From Bacteroidaceae bacterium (GTDB taxonomy: Bacteria > Bacteroidota > Bacteroidia > Bacteroidales > Bacteroidaceae): a stretch of DNA of 34,127 bases. Shown here piece after piece: positions 1-8,724 of the stretch. The position numbers were made by a program, and so were the translations under genes. The DNA lies in NCBI GenBank assembly GCA_016302965.1, contig JAEDMP010000018.1, positions 1-34,127 on the forward strand, given 5' to 3'. The notes below the pieces were generated by a model that saw nothing but the letters and a program-made list of their open reading frames with translations, searched no databases and was not told the origin of the DNA. Every line of letters begins with the position of its first letter. The stretch's first letter is position 1.

Positions 1-258
1 CTGGCCAACTATCTGCGCTCCTATTTCGCCAGCTCAACCCTGAATGCCTTCACCGAGTATCCCTATCTCGGCTCGTCGTGCAAGGGTGAGTTCAACACCA
101 CAGGTGCCAACAAGCTGAAGGTGGAGGAAGACGGAACGAACATCTACGTGAGCTTTGCCGAGTCGGAGCAGAAAGTGGCGGTCAATGCCGCCTACGACTG
201 CCTGCCCTTCGCGTTCAGCGACGGCGGATTCCATCTCATCGACGGTATTTTGAAATGA
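1..258 (+). CDS. C-terminal fragment of a fasciclin-like protein
   Basis: The window opens inside a reading frame that runs without a stop to TGA at 256-258, giving 85 residues; the start lies upstream. The fragment begins LANYLRSYF and ends with FSDGGFHLIDGILK. That ending resembles the closing strand of fasciclin (FAS1) domains, which typically reads N/DGxxHxIDxVL. Two further fasciclin-domain lipoproteins occur 5 kb downstream in the same direction, which supports the call. Only 3 bp separate its stop from the first possible ATG of the SusC gene, so the two are probably co-transcribed. With so little sequence, localisation and full architecture cannot be judged; a surface lipoprotein is the best guess by analogy with the downstream copies. 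Confidence 0.6.
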   Translation: MANYLRSYFASSTLNAFTEYPYLGSSCKGEFNTTGANKLKVEEDGTNIYVSFAESEQKVAVNAAYDCLPFAFSDGGFHLIDGILK

Positions 259-261
259 TAA

Positions 262-3200
262 ATGCGACTGACCATGAAGAAGATTGATCATATCTCAACA
301 ACAACCAGACTGCTGCTGCTCATCGTGATGCTCTGTCTCACCGCCATCCAGGCCAGCGCACAGCAGAAAGTGATAACGGGTACCGTCAGCGAGATGCTCG
401 GCAAGAGCAAGGAGCCTATCCTCGGTGCCAATGTGGTGCTGGTGAATGCCCAGAACCGATACATCAAGGGTGCCGTGACCGATATGGACGGTAACTTCAC
501 CCTGCAGGTGCCTGCCAATGCGGGCAAATTGAAGATACGTGCCTCATACATCGGTATGAAGACACAGACCGTGAACTATAACGGACAGACCCAGCAGAAC
601 TTCGTGCTCGAGAGCGACGACAGCAAGACGCTGAAAGAGGTGACCGTCACCTCACGACGCATGGACCGCATGGGTGTGTCGAAGCTTGAACAAACCTCGT
701 CACTGCAGACGCTGCACGTGGCCGAAATCGTGGAACAGAGCCCCGTAGGATCCATCGAGGAAGCCCTGCAGGGACAGATTTCCGGTCTCGACATCAACCT
801 CGGTGGTGACCCCGGTGCACGCAGCTCCATCCGCATCCGCGGTACCAGCACCCTCGACGGCGATGCCGAACCCCTCATCGTGGTGGACGGTGTGCCCTAC
901 GACACCGAAATCTCTGAGGGCTTCAGCTTCCAGACCGCCAACGAGGAAGACTTCGGAGCACTGCTCAACATTGCCCCCTCCAACATCGAGAGCATCGACG
1001 TATTGAAGGATGCCTCGGCCACAGCCATCTACGGTTCGAAGGGTGCCAACGGTGTGCTCCTCATCAACACCAAGCGCGGTGCGAGAGGCAAGACCCAGTT
1101 CTCGTTCTCCTCGAAGTTCACCGTAAAGAAGGAACCAGAATCCATCCCCCTGCTCAACGGCGGACAGTACACCTCGCTGATGCAGGATGAGTTCTGGAAC
1201 ACCGCCAACTCCAAGGGTATCAGTTCGGCTGCCAATGAGATGAACATGCTCTTCAACAGCAGCGAGATCAACTATGACCCCAGCTTCAAATACTATGACG
1301 AGTACAACTGCAACACCGACTGGCTCGATGCCGTGAAGCAGGATGCCTATATCACCGACAACAACTTCTCGATGAGCGGTGGTGGTGAGAAGGCTACCTA
1401 CCGCTTTGCACTCGGCTACTACAACGAGCAGGGTACGACCAAGGGAACGGGACTCACCCGTCTCTCCTCGCAGTTGAAGATTACCTACAACTTCTCCGAC
1501 CGTCTGCGCGTGCATACCGACTTCTCCTTCACCAACACCGACAAGGATGCCAACGTGTTTGAGAACGCCCGCTCCATGGCCATGAACAAGATGCCCAACC
1601 TCAGCCCCTACTGGATCGACGATGCCACGGGTGCTGCTTCCGACCGCTACTTCACCCCCGAAAGCGACTTCCAGGGCGGATTCACAGGCGAGAGCAGCAG
1701 CAAGGGCCAGGGCAACTTCAACCCTGTGGCACTTGTGGAACTGGGCTACAACAAGACCACCATCCGCGAGGAGAAGATGACCGTGACCATGGAGTACAAC
1801 TTCCCCTTCCACCTGAGATTCGCTGGATGGGTGTCGCTCAACATGCGCACCAACAAGAACAAGAAGTTCCTGCCCCAGGAGGCTACGGGCGTGCTCTGGA
1901 ACAACACGTATGCCAACCGTTCCACCGATGCCACCTCGGATGCCTTCTCGCTCCAGTCGGAGGCCAAACTCATCTATAACAACACCTTCGCCGACAAGCA
2001 CTCCATCACCGGTACCGCCATCTTCCGCACCAAGCAGAGCCAGAGCTTCAGCGATACCAGCGTGACCTACGGCAATGCCTCGTCGAACCTCTCCGACCCC
2101 GTGGTGGGCAGCGTGGTGGCCTCGTCAGGCTCGGGCAACTCCGAGGCTCGCAGCGTGGCTTTCATCGGTCAGATGGTCTACTCCTACGACAACCGCTATG
2201 TGCTGAAAGCATCGGTCAACTATGAAGGCAACTCCGCCATGGGACGCAACAACCGTTTCGGTACCTATCCCGCCTTCGGTCTGGCCTGGAACTTCGACAA
2301 GGAACACTTCTGGGGCGAGGGCTTCAAGAAGGTGTTCACTGAAGGTAAACTCCGTGTAGGTCTCGGATGGTCGGGCAAGGCTCCCTCGGGAACCGCCAAA
2401 TACTATGGTGCCTATTCCTCACTCGGCGAGTATATGGACATGCAGGCACTCTATCCCACCCGTATGCAGCTCGACAAACTCAAGTGGCAGAGCACCCGCG
2501 AATGGGACTTCGGTATCGACCTGCGTCTCTTCGACCGGCTCAATATCACCTTCGACTACTACGACAAGAAGACCTCCGACCTGCTCCTCTCCAACACCAA
2601 GTTGCCCGCAACCACCGGCTACGACAAGATTGCCTGGATCAACTCGGGTGTGCTCTCCAACAAGGGTGCCGAGCTCCGCTTCGACTACCAGGTGCTGAAG
2701 AAGAAGGACTGGATGCTCTCGGTGAACGCCAACGTGAGCCGCAACATCAACACCGTGGAGGAACTGCCTGCCACCTATAAATATGAGAACTATGCCTTCG
2801 GCAACGGCAACTATGCATTGCGCATCCTCGAGGGCGCGCCCATCGGTGCCTTCTACGGCTACCGCTATCTCGGTGTCTACCAGAACACCGAGGAGACCTA
2901 TGCCCTGGATGCCGACGGCAACGTGATGTACGACTACAAGGGCGAACCCATCGTGATGCGCAACGGAACGGCCCGCACCTTCCCCGGCGATGCCAAATAT
3001 GAGGACATCAACCACGACGGTGTCATCAACGAGAACGATATCGTCTATCTCGGCAACGCCAACCCCAAACTCATCGGCGGTGGCGGCTTCCAGCTCAAGT
3101 ATAAGGACTTCACCCTCACCACCTTCTTCTACGGACGATTCGGACAGAAGGTTATCAACAAGGGACGTATGAACCTCGAGAGCATGTACGGCACCAACAA

Positions 3201-3561
3201 CCAGAGCACCGCTGTGCTCCACCGTTGGAGAGCCGAGGGCGACGACACCGACATCCCCCGCGCACTCTATGGCTCGGGCTACAACTACCTGGGTTCCGAC
3301 CGCTTCGTGGAGGATGCCACCTTCGTCAGACTGAAGACCCTCTCGCTCAGCTGGAACGTGTCGAAGAAACTGCTCAAGAAACTCAACTGGGGGGTGACCC
3401 GTGCCAACCTCTTCGTGACCGGTTACGACCTCTTCACCTGGACCGGCTACAAGGGACAGGATCCTGAGGTGAGTCTGCCCGCAGCCACTAAACTTGTGGA
3501 AGACAATGCCACCACTCCCGTTTCCAAGCGTTTCGCCTTCGGTGTAACCCTCAATTTCTAA
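262..3561 (+). CDS. SusC-family TonB-dependent outer-membrane transporter (SusC1)
   Basis: The 1099-residue product is a SusC/RagA-type TonB-dependent porin that would import oligosaccharides across the outer membrane. A hydrophobic signal peptide (about residues 16-34, ending ASAQ) is followed by a carboxypeptidase-regulatory-like domain at about 36-125 (VITGTV, GANVVL, DMDGNFTLQV). The plug domain at about 135-275 carries the typical SusC motifs IRIRGTSTL, PLIVVDGVPY, IDVLKDASATAIYGSKGANG. The rest is a 22-strand-type barrel ending in an aromatic residue (FAFGVTLNF), as outer-membrane proteins do. Length is normal for the family. ATG at 274 (MKKIDH) is an equally plausible start and would give a more usual signal peptide. 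The SusD partner follows after 41 bp. Substrate cannot be read from the sequence. Confidence 0.95.
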   Translation: MRLTMKKIDHISTTTRLLLLIVMLCLTAIQASAQQKVITGTVSEMLGKSKEPILGANVVLVNAQNRYIKGAVTDMDGNFTLQVPANAGKLKIRASYIGMKTQTVNYNGQTQQNFVLESDDSKTLKEVTVTSRRMDRMGVSKLEQTSSLQTLHVAEIVEQSPVGSIEEALQGQISGLDINLGGDPGARSSIRIRGTSTLDGDAEPLIVVDGVPYDTEISEGFSFQTANEEDFGALLNIAPSNIESIDVLKDASATAIYGSKGANGVLLINTKRGARGKTQFSFSSKFTVKKEPESIPLLNGGQYTSLMQDEFWNTANSKGISSAANEMNMLFNSSEINYDPSFKYYDEYNCNTDWLDAVKQDAYITDNNFSMSGGGEKATYRFALGYYNEQGTTKGTGLTRLSSQLKITYNFSDRLRVHTDFSFTNTDKDANVFENARSMAMNKMPNLSPYWIDDATGAASDRYFTPESDFQGGFTGESSSKGQGNFNPVALVELGYNKTTIREEKMTVTMEYNFPFHLRFAGWVSLNMRTNKNKKFLPQEATGVLWNNTYANRSTDATSDAFSLQSEAKLIYNNTFADKHSITGTAIFRTKQSQSFSDTSVTYGNASSNLSDPVVGSVVASSGSGNSEARSVAFIGQMVYSYDNRYVLKASVNYEGNSAMGRNNRFGTYPAFGLAWNFDKEHFWGEGFKKVFTEGKLRVGLGWSGKAPSGTAKYYGAYSSLGEYMDMQALYPTRMQLDKLKWQSTREWDFGIDLRLFDRLNITFDYYDKKTSDLLLSNTKLPATTGYDKIAWINSGVLSNKGAELRFDYQVLKKKDWMLSVNANVSRNINTVEELPATYKYENYAFGNGNYALRILEGAPIGAFYGYRYLGVYQNTEETYALDADGNVMYDYKGEPIVMRNGTARTFPGDAKYEDINHDGVINENDIVYLGNANPKLIGGGGFQLKYKDFTLTTFFYGRFGQKVINKGRMNLESMYGTNNQSTAVLHRWRAEGDDTDIPRALYGSGYNYLGSDRFVEDATFVRLKTLSLSWNVSKKLLKKLNWGVTRANLFVTGYDLFTWTGYKGQDPEVSLPAATKLVEDNATTPVSKRFAFGVTLNF

Positions 3562-3602
3562 GTGACCTAATTCATGTTTCTAACCGATATTTCTCAACGA
3601 CA

Positions 3603-5180
3603 ATGAAGAAAATCAAATATGCCATCATGGGTCTCGCGCTGATTGCCACGACCACCTCGTGCAACGATTGGCTCGACCTCAAGCCCAACAACGAACAGGT
3701 GACCGCCGACTACTGGAAGTCGAAGGAGGACGTGGAGTCGGTCATCGCATCGGGCTACTACTATATGCGCGGCAATGTCCCCAACTATATCAAGTGGGGT
3801 GAACTGCGCGGAGGTGCCTTCTATACGACGAGCACTAACGATGCGCGCCTGCAGGACTTCAACATGACGCCCAGCATCTCCATCTGCGACTACGCCAACG
3901 TGTATAAAATCATCAACATGGCCAACTCGGTCATCTACTATGCTCCCGGCGTGAGAGGCAAGGACGATACCTACTATGAGGCCGTGATGAACGCCCACCT
4001 CTGCGAAGCCTACTTCCAGCGGGCCTACTCCTATCTCATCCTGCTGAAGAACTACGGCAGCGTGCCCCTCGTGACCGAACCCTACGTCGACGACACCCAG
4101 TCGTTCGACAGGGCCAAGTCGACCGAGGAGGAGATTGTGGATCAGATCAAGAACGACGTGCTCAAGGCCATCGAACTGAATGCCGCCAAGGGCGTGTATG
4201 AGGTGGAGTGGCAGACCAAGGGACGTGCCACCAAATGGGCTCTCTATGCCCTCATGGCTGATGTGTGTCTCTGGAGCGAGGACTATCAGGAGTGCGCCAA
4301 ATACTGCGACCTCATCCTCAACGCCACCGACACCTTCCGTCCCGTCTTCCTCTCCAATACCAACGACTGGTATACCATCTTCTATCCCGGCAACTCCAAC
4401 GAGAGCATCTTCGAACTCAATTGGGACTACAACACCGAGAACAAGAACAACAGTTTCAGTTCGCTCTGGAGTCTCAGTCCCTCGTCGATTCTCCGCTTCA
4501 CCGATGACGTGACCGAGAAGATGAAACAGGAAACCCAGGAACTGGAGGAGCGCGGCACCGTGGCCGACGGACGCATGGGACGCATGTGCTTCGCTACCTA
4601 TGTGCCCAATGGCGGCTTCTCAGGAGGCTATCTCACTGCCAGCATGTACTACTTCTGGAAGTATGCCGGAACCGATATCCAGGACTTCACCGGCGGTGTG
4701 CGTGTGCATCAGGATGCCAACTTCATCATCTACCGTGTGGCAGAAATCATCCTCATGAAGGCGCAGGCTGAGGTGATGATGGGCAACTTCAAGGAAGCCG
4801 TGACCCAGATCAACCGCATCAGAAACAGGGCCGGACTGGGCAACTATGCCGACATCGACCTGAAGGCCGACGACGCCGACAGCCAGTTGGCACAACTCGA
4901 CGAGCAGACACTGCTCGAACAGATTCTCGACCAGAAGGAACTCGAGTTCATGGGCGAGGCCAAGCGCTGGTATGACCTGCTCTGGTTCGGACGCATCAGC
5001 AACTACAAGTACAAGAGCCAGTTTATCAACATGGTCATCAAGGGCAACCAGACCACCAACAAGTCGTGGATCCAGTCGGTGCTTGTCGACCCCAACTCCT
5101 GGTACATGCCCCTGCCACAGGCAGATATGGACCACAACCGACTGCTCGAACAGAACCCCTATTATTCATCATCTAATTAA
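3603..5180 (+). CDS. SusD/RagB-family surface glycan-binding lipoprotein (SusD1)
   Basis: The 525-residue product is a SusD-like lipoprotein that would cap the SusC1 barrel and bind the glycan at the cell surface. The signal peptide ends in a lipobox with Cys near residue 20 (TTSCNDWLDLKP), a classic SusD start. The helical TPR-like core includes AYFQRAYSYLILLKNYGSVPLV, shown here in two parts as AYFQRAYSYL and LLKNYGSVPLV, a pattern typical of the family. Near the C-terminus the conserved ELEFMGEAKRWYDLLWFGR segment and the ending LEQNPYY match SusD_RagB. It sits 41 bp after SusC1 and 12 bp before a fasciclin lipoprotein, consistent with an operon. ATG 3603 is preceded by AACGACA, the same heptamer found before the second susD. 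Confidence 0.95.
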   Translation: MKKIKYAIMGLALIATTTSCNDWLDLKPNNEQVTADYWKSKEDVESVIASGYYYMRGNVPNYIKWGELRGGAFYTTSTNDARLQDFNMTPSISICDYANVYKIINMANSVIYYAPGVRGKDDTYYEAVMNAHLCEAYFQRAYSYLILLKNYGSVPLVTEPYVDDTQSFDRAKSTEEEIVDQIKNDVLKAIELNAAKGVYEVEWQTKGRATKWALYALMADVCLWSEDYQECAKYCDLILNATDTFRPVFLSNTNDWYTIFYPGNSNESIFELNWDYNTENKNNSFSSLWSLSPSSILRFTDDVTEKMKQETQELEERGTVADGRMGRMCFATYVPNGGFSGGYLTASMYYFWKYAGTDIQDFTGGVRVHQDANFIIYRVAEIILMKAQAEVMMGNFKEAVTQINRIRNRAGLGNYADIDLKADDADSQLAQLDEQTLLEQILDQKELEFMGEAKRWYDLLWFGRISNYKYKSQFINMVIKGNQTTNKSWIQSVLVDPNSWYMPLPQADMDHNRLLEQNPYYSSSN

Positions 5181-5192
5181 GGAGGGAAAGAC

Positions 5193-6935
5193 ATGAAATT
5201 CAACCGAATCATCCAGAATATGGCTTTTGCGGCCCTCACCGTGACGGCACTGACCGCCTGTGAGGGAGATGTGTTCAACATCGATGCCGACCCCTTCAAG
5301 GGGCAGACCTATATCAACATGACCAACTCGCCCATCTCCACTTATCTCGAGAGCGAGCCCGACTTCAGCGAGTATGTGAAGGCACTGCGCTATTCAGACA
5401 CCTACAACGCGCTGAACCAGTCGACCTCGGGGGTGAGCTTCACTGCTTTTGCACCCACCAACGATGCCATGCAGGAGTTTTACAGCCGCCGCGGTGTGGG
5501 GCAGCTCGAGGAGTTGCCCGCCAGCTATGTGCGCTCCTTCGTGCTCTACCACACCCTCTCTGACTCCATCACCACCGAGAAATTCATCACCAAGTCGAGC
5601 GTGACCAACCTCACCGGCGATGTGCTCAGTGTGGAGATTGACTCCGTGAACGCCGGACAGGCCACCCTCAACGGCGAGGGACAGGTGATAGAGATGGGCA
5701 TCAGCGCCTATAACGGTAAGGTATACGTGCTCTCGAAGGCGATGACGCCGCTCGTGGAGACCGTGCTCGACCGCGTGGTGGAAGACGGAAGGTCGTCCAT
5801 CATGGTGGGCGCCATCCAGGAAACGGGATGGGACAAGCAACTCTCCGTCATCATCGACACCACCACGGTAGAAGGTGTCGTGATGGCCACCAAGCATTTC
5901 TACACCCTCTTCAACGTGACCGACGCCACCTTTGCCAAGGCCGGCATCAACAGCCTGGCCGACCTGAAGACCCAGCTCAAGCAACGCGATGACCGCGGTC
6001 TGGAGGTAGACAGTCTGCTGCGTGAGTATGTGGCCTATCACATCATCGGTAACATGTACAAGCGGGCCGACTTCGCCGGAACCGACGGAGCGCTCCGCAT
6101 CTGGGGTGCCTCGGCTAAGAACCAGGTGTTCACCGTGCAGGAAGATACCCTCGCCACCGATGAAAACGCACGCTACACACTGAATGGGGCAGGGGAGAAG
6201 GCACAGTTTGTGGCCGACCACTCCGACGTGCTTGCCAAGAACGGCTACGTGCATGAACTCTCGGCATGGCTGCCCGTATGGGAGCCCGAGCAGGCCACCG
6301 TGGTATGGGACTTTGCCGACTATGCCGAAATCAAGGGCATCGTGCCCGCCGAAGACTACCAGCCTGCCGAGCCCGTCAGCGGTTCAGAGGTGCGCTACCG
6401 TGTGGCCAATGCTTCCTGTTTCACCTACGAGATGGGTGAGTCGGGAACCAAGAACACCTCCTACAGCGATATCGACTATGTGACTACCAAGTCCTATAAG
6501 GTGAACGGCGAAACCCTCACCGCCAACCACAACGACCGTATCGTCTTCAACCTCGGCTATATGGGCAGCGTGCAGATGAACACCCCGACACTCGTCAAGG
6601 GCAAATACCGCCTTGAGCTCTCCATCATCTACACCACGACACAGAGCTTCATGAGACAGCAGACCGACGGCAACGGAGGACTCGTCAAGATTACCTTTGA
6701 TGAGGATGCCGAGAGCGGAGAGGTGCCCACCGATGCCCACAAGGCATACGTGAGTCCCTATACCAAGGTGTCGAGCGCACTGCCCGGCATCTACAGCTCT
6801 ACCATCATCGAGGAGATTGAGTTTACGGAGACCGCGGCACACCAGTTCAAGATGGTGGTGCTCGACCCCGCTGCCAGTTCAAACAACAAGTTCTCGCTGC
6901 AGTTTGACTGTATCACCTTCACTCCCATCCAATAA
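5193..6935 (+). CDS. Fasciclin-domain surface lipoprotein (Fas2)
   Basis: The 580-residue product has a lipoprotein signal with Cys at about residue 23 (TALTACEGDVFN). Two fasciclin-like domains follow. The first, about 45-185, contains FTAFAPTNDAMQEF and YVRSFVLYHTLSDSI, which are standard FAS1 H1/H2-type segments. The second, about 190-355, contains LREYVAYHIIGNMY and ends NGYVHELSAWLPV. The remaining C-terminal 220 residues look like a beta-sandwich (TVVWDFADYAEI, KYRLELSIIY) of unknown function, possibly carbohydrate binding. FAS1 domains are adhesion modules; in Bacteroidota they are often encoded beside susCD, where a surface glycan-binding role is inferred rather than proven. The gene lies 12 bp after SusD1 and 18 bp before a second fasciclin gene. 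Confidence 0.85.
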   Translation: MKFNRIIQNMAFAALTVTALTACEGDVFNIDADPFKGQTYINMTNSPISTYLESEPDFSEYVKALRYSDTYNALNQSTSGVSFTAFAPTNDAMQEFYSRRGVGQLEELPASYVRSFVLYHTLSDSITTEKFITKSSVTNLTGDVLSVEIDSVNAGQATLNGEGQVIEMGISAYNGKVYVLSKAMTPLVETVLDRVVEDGRSSIMVGAIQETGWDKQLSVIIDTTTVEGVVMATKHFYTLFNVTDATFAKAGINSLADLKTQLKQRDDRGLEVDSLLREYVAYHIIGNMYKRADFAGTDGALRIWGASAKNQVFTVQEDTLATDENARYTLNGAGEKAQFVADHSDVLAKNGYVHELSAWLPVWEPEQATVVWDFADYAEIKGIVPAEDYQPAEPVSGSEVRYRVANASCFTYEMGESGTKNTSYSDIDYVTTKSYKVNGETLTANHNDRIVFNLGYMGSVQMNTPTLVKGKYRLELSIIYTTTQSFMRQQTDGNGGLVKITFDEDAESGEVPTDAHKAYVSPYTKVSSALPGIYSSTIIEEIEFTETAAHQFKMVVLDPAASSNNKFSLQFDCITFTPIQ

Positions 6936-6953
6936 TCCTAAATTACCAAGAAT

Positions 6954-8708
6954 ATGAAGAATCCAAATCAAAGGCTCATGACGATGACCGCCAAAGCCTT
7001 CGCCTGCGGACTGATGGCGATGGCAATGGCTGCCTGCTCGGAACTCGAGGACAAGGACTACTATAAGGACTCCTCGACGTCCATCAACAACACGGAACTG
7101 AAAATCGTCAAGATGAGCAGCCAGCAATATATGGCACAGAGGAGCGACCTCTCGAAGATGAACAAACTCTTCGCCGACCAGGGTATCTATGACGAGCTCA
7201 AGGCCAAGGGACAGCTCAGCACGATGCTCGTGGTGACCGACGACCAGTTCAAACAGCCCGAAGGGGAGGCCGAAGACCAGACCTTTATCACCCGTTCACA
7301 TGTGAGTGATGTGTCGATGTCGCCTGCCAACCTCCACAACGGCGACCGACTGATGATGTGGCACGGCAAGTACGTGAATGTCACCATGGACTCGCTCGGA
7401 CAGGCCGGACAAATCGTGGACCATATCCTCTTCAACAATGCCGCCGTGCAGGAGGTGGTGCAGACCAACAACGGATATATCTATGTCATCTCCGACATGA
7501 TCAACACCCCCACCTCGCTCTCCGACTTCATCAACAACCTTGAAGACAACTACTCCATCTTCCGCGACATGGTGCTCAGCAGCGGCGGCAAGGAGTTTGA
7601 CAAGGCGAACAGCAAGGCCATCGGTGTGAACGAAGAGGGTAACACCATCTACGACACCGTATGGATTTATACCAACAAGCATTTCGAGAACGTGGGCTTC
7701 GATATGAATTCGGAGTCGCTCACCGCCACCATGCTTCTCTACAGCAACGACGTCATCGAGAAGGCTATGGCGGATGCTCACGCCCGTCTGGCCAAGTGGG
7801 GACTGGAGCGTGAAGACTCCATCATCAAGCAGTGGATTCTCGATGTGGCTTTCTTCAACAAACGATATACAGCTGCCGACCTGCAGACCGTCGAGGCTAA
7901 CGACCTGAGCAGTATCTTCGGCAAGCAGTGGCGCACCAATGCCCACAAGATTGACCCCAACAGCGCCACCGAACTCTCCAATGGTATCGTCTATGAGGTG
8001 AAGGAACTGCATCTGCCCAACAACTTGCTGATGTACCGACTGAAAGACTGGTTCTACTACTATGAGAACTGCACCGACGAGCAGAAGGCCGACTACTTCA
8101 AGATGACCAACATGGCATTCTCAAAGTGCAACACTGATGTGGCCGCCTGGTCACCACTGCCTGGTCTCTGGCCTATGCATGAAGACCGCGTGCTCATCCT
8201 GAAACCGGGTGATGACGGCACCCAGGGCAGCTTCTCCCTCGACTTCACCCCCGTCAGACTCACCCAGAAAGCCGAAGGCGGTACCCAGGTGGAGACCTTC
8301 CTCGTGCCCCCTGGCTCCTATCGTCTGGCCATGGGATTCAAGCAGAATACCAACATTACCATCCGCGTGAAAGTGTTTGCCGAGGGAGTGTCCGACCCCG
8401 TAGCCACCTCAGACAACATCATCCTCGGATCATCTACCACTTATCACTATGACCGTGGCGCTACCTTGCCCGACCGCTATCCCGAGGGCTATGACCCCAG
8501 TGCTGTGCAGGCCATGGGCGGTTCCAGCAAGTCGGGCAACTACAATACCGACGGCGGCCCGGTTATCGACGAGGTGACCATCCCCGATGTACATGGCGAC
8601 AATTCGGCCGTACGCATCACCCTGCGCATCGAAGCCGACAACTGGAACGACCAGACCAGCATGACCCTGTGCCACTGGTGCCTGCGTCCTACCATCAACA
8701 ACTATTAA
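6954..8708 (+). CDS. Fasciclin-like surface lipoprotein (Fas3)
   Basis: The 584-residue product carries a lipoprotein signal with Cys at about residue 28 (MAMAACSELEDKDYY). A fasciclin-like region covers about residues 65-190, with IYDELKAKGQLSTMLVVTDDQF in the place where FAS1 domains read 'tvFaPtneAF' (split: IYDELKAKGQL, STMLVVTDDQF), then IVDHILFNNAA and NGYIYVISDMI. A second, more diverged fasciclin-like region may lie at about 195-360 (DFINNLEDNYSIFRDMVLSS, NGIVYEVKELHLP). The C-terminal third (YRLAMGFKQNTNITIRVKVF) looks like a beta-sandwich. It is paralogous in layout to the preceding gene but strongly diverged. It lies 18 bp after Fas2 and 16 bp before SusC2, so it sits in the middle of the operon. 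Confidence 0.78.
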   Translation: MKNPNQRLMTMTAKAFACGLMAMAMAACSELEDKDYYKDSSTSINNTELKIVKMSSQQYMAQRSDLSKMNKLFADQGIYDELKAKGQLSTMLVVTDDQFKQPEGEAEDQTFITRSHVSDVSMSPANLHNGDRLMMWHGKYVNVTMDSLGQAGQIVDHILFNNAAVQEVVQTNNGYIYVISDMINTPTSLSDFINNLEDNYSIFRDMVLSSGGKEFDKANSKAIGVNEEGNTIYDTVWIYTNKHFENVGFDMNSESLTATMLLYSNDVIEKAMADAHARLAKWGLEREDSIIKQWILDVAFFNKRYTAADLQTVEANDLSSIFGKQWRTNAHKIDPNSATELSNGIVYEVKELHLPNNLLMYRLKDWFYYYENCTDEQKADYFKMTNMAFSKCNTDVAAWSPLPGLWPMHEDRVLILKPGDDGTQGSFSLDFTPVRLTQKAEGGTQVETFLVPPGSYRLAMGFKQNTNITIRVKVFAEGVSDPVATSDNIILGSSTTYHYDRGATLPDRYPEGYDPSAVQAMGGSSKSGNYNTDGGPVIDEVTIPDVHGDNSAVRITLRIEADNWNDQTSMTLCHWCLRPTINNY

Positions 8709-8724
8709 TGAAAAGCTACCATCT

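Noticed and set aside
700..2001. 433-codon minus-strand open frame opposite SusC1
   Set aside because: Antisense shadow of the SusC gene with Val/Gly/Glu-rich sequence and no recognisable domain.
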